From Candidatus Omnitrophota bacterium (GTDB taxonomy: Bacteria; Omnitrophota; Gorgyraeia; 2-01-FULL-45-10): 17,478 bases of DNA. The notes beneath the pieces were generated by a model, which worked only from the letters and a program-made list of their open reading frames with translations, did no database searches and was not told where the DNA came from. The position numbers and the translations under genes were made by a program. The stretch is from NCBI GenBank assembly GCA_041650805.1, contig JBAZKM010000018.1, forward strand, positions 1 to 17,478. The letters are read 5' to 3'. Below, one piece after another: positions 1-7,800 of the stretch. Positions within the stretch are counted from its first letter, which is position 1. Each line of letters opens with the position of its first letter.

Positions 1-863
1 GAGAGATCATATCACCGAAAGAGCCGGCAAAGACGCCTGCGGAGGAATACGATAACCTCAATGATATCATCGATAACAACCCGATAGACGACCAGGAGAT
101 ATCGGACGGCTCCAAGATGGTCGCCCTCCTCAAGTTCCTCGGTATAGACACCGATATGATGAAGGGCGTCAGGGAGTGGAAGCCGGTCGAGAACGCGCGG
201 GCGATCATGGGTAAGATAAGGGATATGGTGGCCGACTTTATGGACAATCTTGTGGCCATATCTTATAAGAAAGCCGCCGCCCTGGTGTTACTGAGGGAGC
301 TGGCGCCTGTCATAGGACAGAACATGGACGTCGCCATGAAGCTATTGGCCGTCATAAATCCTGAAGTAGCGAATGCGCTCTCCCGTCTCTCCGAGAGGGA
401 GAGGGAGGACTTCCTTGCTGCATTCGCCGCGAAGCCGCTCGATAGATCGAGGAATCTTGATGAACAGGTCCTCGATGCGTTCATCGGCCATATCTTCGGT
501 CTTGCCGAAGGCAAGAACCTCGCCACGGCACGCATATACCTGAACGCGATGACGGCCGCGGTAACGCCCGATAATAAGGATATGGTCCTGAAGATACTCA
601 ATTCAAGGATCAATAGTGCCCTGAAAGGCGCAGGCATCTCTGAAGAATTCAACCAGGCGCTCAAAGAGACGGTCGGAGAGATCATATCACCGAAAGAGCC
701 GGCAAAGACGCCTGCGGAGGAATACGATAACCTCAATGATATCATCGATAACAACCCGATAGACGACCAGGAGATATCGGACGGCTCCAAGATGGTCGCC
801 CTACTCAGGTTCCTCGGTATAGACACCGATATGATGAAGGGCGTCAGGGAGTGGAAGCCGGTC
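1..863 (+). repeat. Near-identical DNA duplication (1-188 = 676-863, period 675 bp)
   Basis: Bases 1-188 match 676-863 with only two differences that I can see (CTC/CTA, silent, and AAG/AGG, Lys/Arg). The match stops abruptly at 189, where the two copies become dissimilar. A second near-identical block covers about 321-428 and 984-1091, now with an offset of 663, and has five differences, all silent third-position changes. The first copy may extend left of the window. Confidence 0.9.
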
Positions 864-2425
864 AAGAACGCGGTAAGGATACTGGATGAGATAAGGAGGT
901 TGAGCGGAAAGTGGACGCTATTCACCCTAAAGTCGGCCATCGCGGCCGCATTCCTCAGGGACCTGGCCCCGTACGTTAAGCAGAACATGGACGTCGCCAT
1001 GAAGCTATTGGCCGTCATAAATCCTGAAGTGGCGAACGCGCTATCCCGTCTCTCCGAGAGGGAGAGGGAGGACTTCCTCGCCGCATTCGCCGGGATGATC
1101 CTCGATCCTTCAAGAGATATGGGTGAACAGGCGCTCGAAATGTTCATAAATCACGTGCTCGGTATAGCAAAAGATAAAGGCATAGACGACGCTGCGCGCT
1201 TCACGGGGATCATACGCGCCCTCACCACCGCCGACAATGCCGAATTGATGCTCAATATAGTGAAGCACTTCGACTGCCAGGACAGGACGCAGGAGACGGT
1301 GGTCGCGAATATCATAATGGGGACCCTCGAAGAGACAATGCGCAGGTCGCCCGACAACACCGACGGCGGCAGGATGCACGATATCCTGCGCGATAAGGAT
1401 GTCAGGGCAGGGGTGAAGCTGATATTGATGCTCAGGTTCCTCGAGATCGAACCGAGCGCTATAAATGCGCAAGGATGGCTCAAGGATAGAGATGAGGTCT
1501 CGAAATTGATGGATGATCTCGAACAGTTCATAGCGCTCTTCTCCGAGAGAGAGGACCTGGCGAAGATACTGGCCGCTTTCGCGCTCAGGAACATCGCCAG
1601 GATCAATGTCGATCTTGAGGTAAGGGCAAAGCTCCTCCGTATAATCAATCCGGATGTCGTCCGGGCTCTTGAACCGTTCTCGGGCGCGGAGAAGAACGAC
1701 GTCGTTGACTATATCGCCGCATCTCTCAGTCCTTCGGAAGACCTTGAGGCGCAGGCACGCGATATCTTCATAAATAAGATTCTCGATATGACCGGCATGG
1801 CAGAGGATATCTATACAGACACGCATGAAAAATACGCCAGGGCCATAGTCGCGCTCGTTACACCGGAGAATGAAGAGGAGATGATGGACGATATGAAGGC
1901 CGCTATGGAAGGCGCATCCGACTTCAAGCTGAAGGTGATAAATGCGGTCATAAGGGACCTGCAGCTCAGGATGATATCAGGCGCATTTATTGACAGGGAA
2001 GGCGCGCTCGACGCAATGCTGAGGGATGGCACGATGTCGGGCGAAGATAAGCTCGCGGTTATACTCGATCTTTTCGGCATACGTATTGACGAATTGAACT
2101 CCGTACGCGGATGGGATGTGATGGCAGAGGCGGACGGTATGATGACAGATATAAGGTCCGGAGTTTCATCGGGTCTGTCTGTAGAGAAGGCGATAGCCTC
2201 CGTACTGTTGAACAGATTGGTCTATTCTCCGCAGGGTGAGCTTGCCGTCAGGTTAAATATGGCCCTGGTGATGCGGCTCATCAGGAAGATCGTATCGCCT
2301 GAAGTCGCCAAGGAGATCGATGGGCTCAAGGGCAGGGCGAAGGAAGATTTTGCCGTGACCTTTGCGATGGCATTGGGTAAAGAAGAAGATATTGACGCAC
2401 AAGCGGCGGATATAATGAGCGCTCT
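1..2425 (+). repeat. Four tandem helical repeats of ~210-225 residues in protein A
   Basis: Repeat units can be anchored on an (M/L)VxLLRFLGI-type segment at 117, 792, 1419 and 2052, so the units are 675, 627 and 633 bases long, with a shorter fourth unit ending near the linker. Shared features include the opening helix, a (V)R-x-W or QGW motif, an NPEV/NPDV or SPEV turn followed by a charged helix, and an ending such as EQxxDxFIxHIxG / EAQARDIFINKI. Units 1 and 2 are nearly identical in places; units 3 and 4 are much more divergent. The leftmost unit continues off the window, so the array is probably longer. The content is strongly helical and not membrane-like. It could be a spacer or binding rod; I do not recognise a named repeat family. 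Confidence 0.85.
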
Positions 2426-4271
2426 GGCTGGTGCAGCTGTTGCGCCGAGAGAGACGGGTGTGACTGCGCCTGTTGCACCGGAGCCTGCAGCCGTCTCTCT
2501 CGGAGAAGAGGCCGGTGAGGTGCTTACAGAAAAGGTGCCGGGGACCGGCAGGACGGTACTGAGCAGTTCCGCGGTCGGGATAGCCGCTGTATGGCTCGTC
2601 AACCCGCCGGCCGCTTACACCATAGCCGCGGCCGCGGCAGCGATCTACTTCGGATACAAGATCTACGGGAGCTTCAAGAATAGGGAGGCCGTATCATATC
2701 AGACGGCCGATAAAGAACTTGTCAATAACGTATTGAGCGTCCTCGACACCGTCGAATTCGAAGAGAGGGGTGCCTATGACAGGGCCAGAGAGGGCCTCGT
2801 AGGACATATATCGATGGCCGGTAAGGGCAGGCTGATCGAAGGTCAGAACGTGACCGTGACGGTAGGAGATATCGGCCGCACCGTTACGTCGGGCGATATA
2901 GGAGAGAGGGCGCTCAGGGATATAGCTATGGAGATAGCAAGGGACCTGCCGAATCCAGAGATGGTAATAGGGAATATAGAAGAGGCGCTCAGGGAGTTCA
3001 ACGGCGCGCTTCCTTACGAGATAGCATTTGCCGTAATGCCGGACGGGACGGTTCAATATTCAACCAGGTCAGATATCAGGTTTGACAACGAAGGCCGCCT
3101 CATGCAGATGAGCTGTACGGAGACCGTCCTGCCGGGCGCCAGAGTACTATTCCGCGGCCATACGCATCCGGACGTCGCCGGGACGAAAGGCCAGTTCGCA
3201 AAGGATATGGAGAACCTGAACGAAGGCCGGTTCGGTGATATATCGGAGCTTGTCATATTCCAGGGCCAGACGGCCGTCGTCGAACGTCTTGCCAGGACGC
3301 CGGCCGCAGCTATCGCCGCTGCATACGGCCCGGCACATATCATCTACCGTTTCGATGCCAGGGATGGGGCATTCATTGAGACTATCGAGGCGCGGCCGCT
3401 GGAGATGGTGGAGATACAGGGCGCAGATCTGGCCAAGGAAGGGGCCGGCATCACGGCAGAGATCGCTCCTCCTGTCGCGCCTGTATTCAGCGGGGCCGCC
3501 CTTGCGCCTCCGGCCAAGAGGGCAGACCTGATACCGGGCGCGGCATCCCTCTCTTCTTATCTTGATGAGGGCGGTACGGCGGCGCTCGTCGAGCGCATCA
3601 GAGAACTTAAGGATAGCGGTGTCATGACAGGCGCCTTCGTAGCCGCGCCTCACATCGACACCCTGGCCGACGAGAACGGCGACCTGCTCAATACTAATAC
3701 GGGCCTGAAAGAGATCGCAGGTGTGGCAGCTACGAACGGCGACCTCCTGAAGGTCGTTATCCTGGTCGAAGGCGCCCGGGGCTTTGATAGGGCCGTTAAG
3801 GCGATAGGGAAGATACCGGCGAACAAAGCGATAACGATCATCGATATAAGCCAGCGGGGCAGCCAGAGCGTCGCGGCGTATGCAGCCCAGGAACTGGGCG
3901 GCGGCATACCGTGCAGCAATATAGGTATGAGTTTCACCAATACCCCGGAGAACAGGAAGACGATCGAGAGCGAATTTGGCAGGCACCTCAGGGAGTCGGC
4001 GAGCGTAGTCCTCGTCGACAAAGAGGTCCTTGCCTCGGATAAGCCCCAGACGGCGTATCTGGACGTGGTGAACGCCATCAATGCAGCCGTAACGAGGAAG
4101 GTCAACTTCCTTGGGCTCCTGAAGGACTCGGGCGATACGGGAGTCATAGACCTTATCAATAAACTTCAGGATATGCTGCATGAAGCGTTCGTATTCAAGA
4201 TCATTACGGATGTAGGCAGGGAGCTCGCTGACTGGATACGTTCGGTCAACGCAGCCGCCGTTTCAGCATAA
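1..4271 (+). CDS. Giant protein A, C-terminal part (5' end outside window)
   Basis: The frame is open from the first complete codon at position 3 to the TAA at 4269-4271, giving at least 1423 residues. The ATG at 117 is internal: codons 3-116 encode the same residues that precede the equivalent ATG in the next repeat copy (792), so the true start lies upstream. Order seen: four tandem helical repeats (to about 2425), a Pro/Ala-rich linker (about 2425-2520), two hydrophobic segments (about 2559-2607 and 2616-2660), a JAMM-like HxHP domain (about 2850-3420), another Pro/Ala linker, and an alpha/beta C-terminal domain (about 3530-4268). I recognise no named family for the whole protein. The membrane pair suggests an envelope protein with a repeat region on one side and the JAMM-like and C-terminal domains on the other or in loops. 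Codon use (ATA, AGG) matches giant protein B, so both look native to the same genome. The function is unknown. Confidence 0.9.
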   Translation, partial: EIISPKEPAKTPAEEYDNLNDIIDNNPIDDQEISDGSKMVALLKFLGIDTDMMKGVREWKPVENARAIMGKIRDMVADFMDNLVAISYKKAAALVLLRELAPVIGQNMDVAMKLLAVINPEVANALSRLSEREREDFLAAFAAKPLDRSRNLDEQVLDAFIGHIFGLAEGKNLATARIYLNAMTAAVTPDNKDMVLKILNSRINSALKGAGISEEFNQALKETVGEIISPKEPAKTPAEEYDNLNDIIDNNPIDDQEISDGSKMVALLRFLGIDTDMMKGVREWKPVKNAVRILDEIRRLSGKWTLFTLKSAIAAAFLRDLAPYVKQNMDVAMKLLAVINPEVANALSRLSEREREDFLAAFAGMILDPSRDMGEQALEMFINHVLGIAKDKGIDDAARFTGIIRALTTADNAELMLNIVKHFDCQDRTQETVVANIIMGTLEETMRRSPDNTDGGRMHDILRDKDVRAGVKLILMLRFLEIEPSAINAQGWLKDRDEVSKLMDDLEQFIALFSEREDLAKILAAFALRNIARINVDLEVRAKLLRIINPDVVRALEPFSGAEKNDVVDYIAASLSPSEDLEAQARDIFINKILDMTGMAEDIYTDTHEKYARAIVALVTPENEEEMMDDMKAAMEGASDFKLKVINAVIRDLQLRMISGAFIDREGALDAMLRDGTMSGEDKLAVILDLFGIRIDELNSVRGWDVMAEADGMMTDIRSGVSSGLSVEKAIASVLLNRLVYSPQGELAVRLNMALVMRLIRKIVSPEVAKEIDGLKGRAKEDFAVTFAMALGKEEDIDAQAADIMSALAGAAVAPRETGVTAPVAPEPAAVSLGEEAGEVLTEKVPGTGRTVLSSSAVGIAAVWLVNPPAAYTIAAAAAAIYFGYKIYGSFKNREAVSYQTADKELVNNVLSVLDTVEFEERGAYDRAREGLVGHISMAGKGRLIEGQNVTVTVGDIGRTVTSGDIGERALRDIAMEIARDLPNPEMVIGNIEEALREFNGALPYEIAFAVMPDGTVQYSTRSDIRFDNEGRLMQMSCTETVLPGARVLFRGHTHPDVAGTKGQFAKDMENLNEGRFGDISELVIFQGQTAVVERLARTPAAAIAAAYGPAHIIYRFDARDGAFIETIEARPLEMVEIQGADLAKEGAGITAEIAPPVAPVFSGAALAPPAKRADLIPGAASLSSYLDEGGTAALVERIRELKDSGVMTGAFVAAPHIDTLADENGDLLNTNTGLKEIAGVAATNGDLLKVVILVEGARGFDRAVKAIGKIPANKAITIIDISQRGSQSVAAYAAQELGGGIPCSNIGMSFTNTPENRKTIESEFGRHLRESASVVLVDKEVLASDKPQTAYLDVVNAINAAVTRKVNFLGLLKDSGDTGVIDLINKLQDMLHEAFVFKIITDVGRELADWIRSVNAAAVSA
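2559..2660 (+). other. Two membrane segments in protein A
   Basis: Codons 2559-2607 encode a stretch of Val, Ile, Ala and Trp ending in NPP. Codons 2616-2660 encode an Ala/Ile-rich stretch ending in YFGYKIYG. With the short Pro/Tyr turn between them this reads as a membrane hairpin followed by positively charged residues. It separates the N-terminal repeats from the JAMM-like domain. A hydrophobic buried hairpin in a soluble domain is the alternative. Confidence 0.6.
2850..3420 (+). other. JAMM/MPN-like metallopeptidase-type domain in protein A
   Basis: A possible catalytic Glu lies in the strand PYEIAFAV (Glu codon 3018-3020). It is followed by a GTV beta turn and then the motif GHTHP (His codons at 3159 and 3165) and an Asp at 3204-3206. 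This resembles the JAMM signature E...HxHP...D, found in RadC-like, Mov34/JAB and related zinc isopeptidases. The canonical spacing from the second His to the Asp is about 11 residues and here it is 13, and the usual Ser before the Asp is not obvious. A phosphotransferase-like or toxin-immunity-like fold with an HTHP motif cannot be excluded. If active it would cut peptide or isopeptide bonds using zinc. Confidence 0.45.
3530..4268 (+). other. Unrecognised alpha/beta C-terminal domain of protein A
   Basis: After a Pro/Ala linker the chain alternates predicted helices with short beta strands such as GAFVAAP, KVVILVEG, KAITIIDIS and SVVLVDKE, which suggests a Rossmann- or receiver-like sandwich of about 200 residues. 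It ends in a helical tail (FKIITDVGRELADWIRS) close to the stop. There is no nucleotide-binding loop or catalytic motif that I can name. The domain may serve as a terminal interaction module shared among related giant proteins; that is a guess. Confidence 0.5.
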
Positions 4272-4279
4272 AGGTAAAA

Positions 4280-4296
4280 TTCTAACCTGGTTAGAA
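4280..4296. promoter_or_regulatory. 17-bp perfect dyad between protein A and the PilZ gene
   Basis: TTCTAACCTGGTTAGAA is palindromic around a central T. A second half-like copy follows at 4300-4310 (CCGGGTTAGAG against CCTGGTTAGAA at 4286-4296), so the TCTAACC arm at 4281-4287 can pair with either GGTTAGA (4289-4295 or 4303-4309). No T-run follows, so this is not a clear intrinsic terminator. It may be an operator or a weak RNA hairpin. Confidence 0.4.
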
Positions 4297-4326
4297 TAGC
4301 CGGGTTAGAGAGGAAAGCGGATCATT

Positions 4327-4340
4327 AGGGGGTGATGATG
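4327..4340 (+). promoter_or_regulatory. Ribosome binding site deciding the PilZ start
   Basis: AGGGGGTGA (4327-4335) closely matches the anti-Shine-Dalgarno complement AGGAGGTGA. It overlaps the GTG at 4332 and the ATG at 4335, so neither can be a well-spaced start. The ATG at 4341 lies 8 bases after AGGGGG and fits best; the ATG at 4338 is second choice. An additional GAGGAAAG lies about 15 bases upstream of the GTG. Confidence 0.65.
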
Positions 4341-4682
4341 ATGGAAGAGAGGCGAAGATACCCTCGTTACAGAAGATATCTCGAAGTGGCCTACGAAACC
4401 GGGGATACGGTAGGTATAAGCTGCGCGACGAACACCTTTGACATAAGCAGGGGCGGCTTATCTATGCCGGTCAATAAGGCGATCAAGCTGGGGAAGAAGA
4501 TCAACCTAAGGATCAAATTGCCTTATTACGACAAAGAGGTGACGGCTCAGGGCAGGGTCGTTTGGAAAGGACCTGTGCGAAGGACGCTATCCCAGGAAGA
4601 GTATGCGGGGATAGAGTTCATGGCCATGGATGACGGCAGCCGATCCGCGTTGGCTCAATATCTCGAGACGATATCTGCTTAA
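4341..4682 (+). CDS. PilZ-domain protein, probable cyclic-di-GMP receptor
   Basis: This is a stand-alone PilZ domain of 113 residues when started at ATG 4341 (116 if started at GTG 4332). PilZ proteins bind cyclic-di-GMP and relay it to partners controlling motility, surface polymers or attachment. The RxxxR motif is present near the N-terminus (R5 to R9, within RRRYPRYRR) and the D/NxSxxG motif follows as D34-I-S36-R-G-G39. The remaining beta strands of the barrel are visible (KINLRIKLP, VTAQGRVVW, YAGIEFMAM), and the length is typical of a single PilZ domain. It has no signal peptide or membrane segment, so it is cytoplasmic. It sits 69 bases after giant gene A and 180 bases before giant gene B. 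No strong promoter is visible in the short gap before it, so it may be read through from gene A. The partner is unknown. Confidence 0.9.
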   Translation: MEERRRYPRYRRYLEVAYETGDTVGISCATNTFDISRGGLSMPVNKAIKLGKKINLRIKLPYYDKEVTAQGRVVWKGPVRRTLSQEEYAGIEFMAMDDGSRSALAQYLETISA

Positions 4683-4714
4683 CGGGGCGAGAATATTAGG
4701 AGTACAAAAATAAA

Positions 4715-4749
4715 GTTACAATATGTTGCACTTCATATGGTTACAATAT
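4715..4749. repeat. 10-bp direct repeat upstream of the giant-gene promoter
   Basis: GTTACAATAT occurs at 4715-4724 and 4740-4749, a period of 25 bp. Separately, TCATATGGTTA occurs at 4733-4743 and again at 4809-4819, where it covers the likely transcription start. The repeats lie on both sides of the predicted promoter and are good candidates for regulator binding sites, but the AT-rich composition makes chance matches more likely. Confidence 0.45.
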
Positions 4750-4781
4750 CATTAAATCATAAAAAAGTCAAATATCGCTAC

Positions 4782-4809
4782 TTGACAACTATATGCTATA
4801 TGATATACT
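4782..4809 (+). promoter_or_regulatory. Strong sigma70-type promoter for giant gene B
   Basis: A perfect -35 TTGACA (4782-4787) is followed by a 16-bp spacer and the -10 TATACT (4804-4809), which is preceded by TG-A (4801-4803) as an extended -10. Transcription should start near 4815-4817, giving a leader of about 47 bases before the ATG at 4863. The surrounding DNA is markedly AT-rich compared with the genes. Confidence 0.8.
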
Positions 4810-4820
4810 CATATGGTTAA

Positions 4821-4863
4821 TGGGAAGTAAAAGTTAGCTTTTAACATAAGGGGTAATCTCCCA
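4821..4863 (+). promoter_or_regulatory. Structured 5' leader over the ribosome binding site
   Basis: The Shine-Dalgarno sequence AAGGGG (4848-4853) lies 9 bases before the ATG. It can be paired locally: GGGG (4850-4853) with TCCC (4859-4862) around a 5-base loop. TGGGA (4821-4825) can instead pair with TCCCA (4859-4863), which would free the Shine-Dalgarno sequence. A further hairpin, TAAAAG-TTAG-CTTTTA (4828-4843), fits inside the second structure. The leader could set translation rate for a very costly protein; this is inference. Confidence 0.35.
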
Positions 4864-7800
4864 TGAAGGCTTGGCGGCTTAACGAAGACCATCACTTTTT
4901 CTCTCCAGATCCGTCGGAAAAGACGGATATCTCTACGAGAGAAGAGCTGGGCTCAAAGTCCCTGATAATGGACTGGCAGAGCCACCGGAACAGGAAGTGG
5001 ATCCGGACGGTAGCCCTGATACTCGTAGTGACCTTCGTACACCAGGACCTGGTCTGGGCGCAGGGCGGAACACCCATTTGGTCGAAAGGATCGAATGGGT
5101 CTTTTTCTGTTAAGCCGTCCGCTACTCCGGAAAGCACCATAACCGTCCCCAAGGACGTAGCCGTCACCAAAGAGGCCTATACAGGCAAAGACGGCAAGAC
5201 GATCATCAATATCCAGGATGCCCACGCCTCGTTGACCGCCCAGGAGTCGATATCTTCCATATTAGATTCATTAGTCACTAATTATGATCTAAAATTGGTG
5301 GCAATAGAAGGCTCCTCCGGCTATATAGACACCTCTCTCTTAAGAACATTCCCGGATGAAAATATACGTAAAGAGACCGCCGGATATCTTATGGCCAGGG
5401 GAAGGATGTCCGCAGGCGAGTTCTTCTCCATAACCTCCGACAGGAATATAGCCCTCTACGGCATCGAAGATAGGCCGCTATACCAGGAGAACGTCGATCA
5501 GTTCCGGCAGGTATATGAGATCAACAGATCGCTTGAGGGGGATCTGTCCGGGCTTGACAGGGCGCTCAAAGGCCTGAAGGACAAGATATACACGGACGAG
5601 ATGAAGGAGCTCGATGCCAACTCCGTCCTCCACAGGGACGGCAAGCTGGCGTTCTCAAAGAGATGGGAGCTCGTAGGGAATATCGCAGCCAAGGTCAACC
5701 TTGACTACCGGAAGTACGACAACCTCACAAAGCTTGTCGAATCCCTGAAATTGGAGAAGGAGATCGACTTTCAGAAGGCCAATAAGGAACGCGACGCGCT
5801 GATAGACGTATTGAGCAAGGCGCTGCCCAAGCAGGAGCTGGAGGAGCTCGTCCTGAAGTCCTTATCGTTCAAGATGAACAAGATATCCAAGGGTGAATAT
5901 TACGTCTTCCTCCAGGGCCTTGCCGATAAGAATTACATCTCCCCGGACCCGTACCGCAACCTGATCATATACACCGACTATATAACCCTTTACGAATCTA
6001 TAGACCTTTTCGCCATATTCGACGAGGTCCAGGCCTTCGAGGACGCCATCAAAGAGCGGCTCTTCACCAACGATTACCAGAGGAGATTACACCGGATATC
6101 GAGGTGCGTGAGTTTTACGAAGGACCTTTTTGAGCTTAAACTGGTAGGGGCCGATCTAGAATATCTCGCCGATAACATCGCTACCTGCAACGCCGGGTAT
6201 ATAGCCGGCTTCATCAGGGATGCCTCGTTAAGATACGGCGTAGCCATAGAGGGCAATTATGACCTCTCAAAGATATTCGACTCTATCCCCAGGGCGCTCG
6301 ACTTCTACCGGACGGCCGACATGCGCAACTCCTCGATGCTCGCCAATACCATAAAGCGCATGGATTCAGAGGGAGCGAGCGTCGCGGCGCTCATCACCGG
6401 AGGTTACCACTCCAAGGGGCTCGGTGAGCTGCTGCGCCAGAAGAATACGTCATACCTTGTGATACTCCCGAAGTTCGACGCATCGAAAGGCGAACGCCCG
6501 TACGTCGCGATACTGACCAATAAGAGAGAGCCGTATGAAGGGCTCCTGAAGGGCGGGCAGTATTACCTCGCCACGGGAGCTTACTTCGAAGGCGTTAAGC
6601 AGGTGACATCTAAAGAGGAGATCACCGCGCTCGGGGCGCGGCTTGCGGACGCGGTCATATATCCTCTTAAGCGTATCATCGTCGAGAGGGCCGGGGAGAT
6701 GCCGGATGCGGAATTCAGCCGGTTGGTGAAGACGAAGCCCGGCAGGGAGAAGGTGAAGTCGGTGCTTGAGACGTGGATCTCCGCATATGAAGGCCGTTAC
6801 ACAAAGGGCGGCTGGCCGAGAGATGCCGCTCCTATGACGCCGAAAGCGTTCAGGGAACTTCTGTACAACGTCGTCTTCGATGCGACAGGGACGGATATCC
6901 TGGCTACGCAGGAAGAGGCAGACCGGCTGAGGGCCATAGAGGAGCGGTTGAAGGCGGTAGAATCGAAGATCTACGAGCGAAGCGAGGAAGGGCAGACAGA
7001 AAAGGCGGCAGAGAGATTCATAAGCGGAGTAGCGGGAAATGCGGACAGGATCAGGGCTATCTATGAGGAAAATTTTGAACATTATCCGCAGCGTGCGATA
7101 AATCGCGAGAACGTAGAATCGTTCCTCGAAATTATGCTTCGCAGGAAGGGTATCAATGTGAGGATGGAGGATTACCGTTCGAACCGTGTGATAAGCGGCC
7201 TGATAGACAGGATAACCGAGGCGGTCAGGCCCCTGCGGCCTTTACAGCCTGCGCCGGCCCCTTTAACGTCCCCCGCCCCGTCCGAGATCGAGGCAGAAGC
7301 CGCACAGGCCCTTGAGGAAAGGCGTAAGATCGTAGCGGAAGAAGGCGTCCTTACGGCAGAAGAGGTTGCGTTGCGGGACGAGCTTTATAGCTACAAAGAG
7401 AGAGTCGCCGAGAGGCTTATAAGGCATACTGTCGATCATGTCCCTCCCGCTACCACCGCGGCAGAGACGGATAAGTGGCATGGCAGGCTGCCTCAAAATC
7501 GGAGAGAATGGCTGGAGTATCTGCTGGATAAAGGACACAGGAGTGTGATCTTTCACATATTCGGCGTATCGGGCATAGAAGAGTTAGACGCCCTGGACAC
7601 AAGTTTAATGGGCAAAAATTTGATAGACAGGACAGAAGCCATCTTTACGGCGTATGAAGAAGGCCTCCCGGTCATCAGAGAAGCGAGAGGGAAGGTCAGG
7701 GAGGTAGAGACAAGATACAGCGACGATCAGAGATTGATGTCTCTGGCAGGCATGGTAGATGAATACGATATGGCATATACCGCAGATGACTTAAGGGCCA

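Noticed and set aside
117..119. ATG at 117 as start of protein A
   Set aside because: The frame is open upstream, and the residues before it repeat those before the equivalent ATG at 792, so it is internal.
4280..4310. Intrinsic terminator after protein A
   Set aside because: The stem is short with a small loop and there is no T-run after it.
4332..4340. GTG 4332 or ATG 4335 as PilZ start
   Set aside because: Both overlap the Shine-Dalgarno sequence itself; ATG 4341 has correct spacing.
4813..4845. Tiny leader ORFs before giant gene B (ATG 4813 and 4820)
   Set aside because: The first starts at or before the predicted transcription start; both have only five codons and no ribosome binding site.
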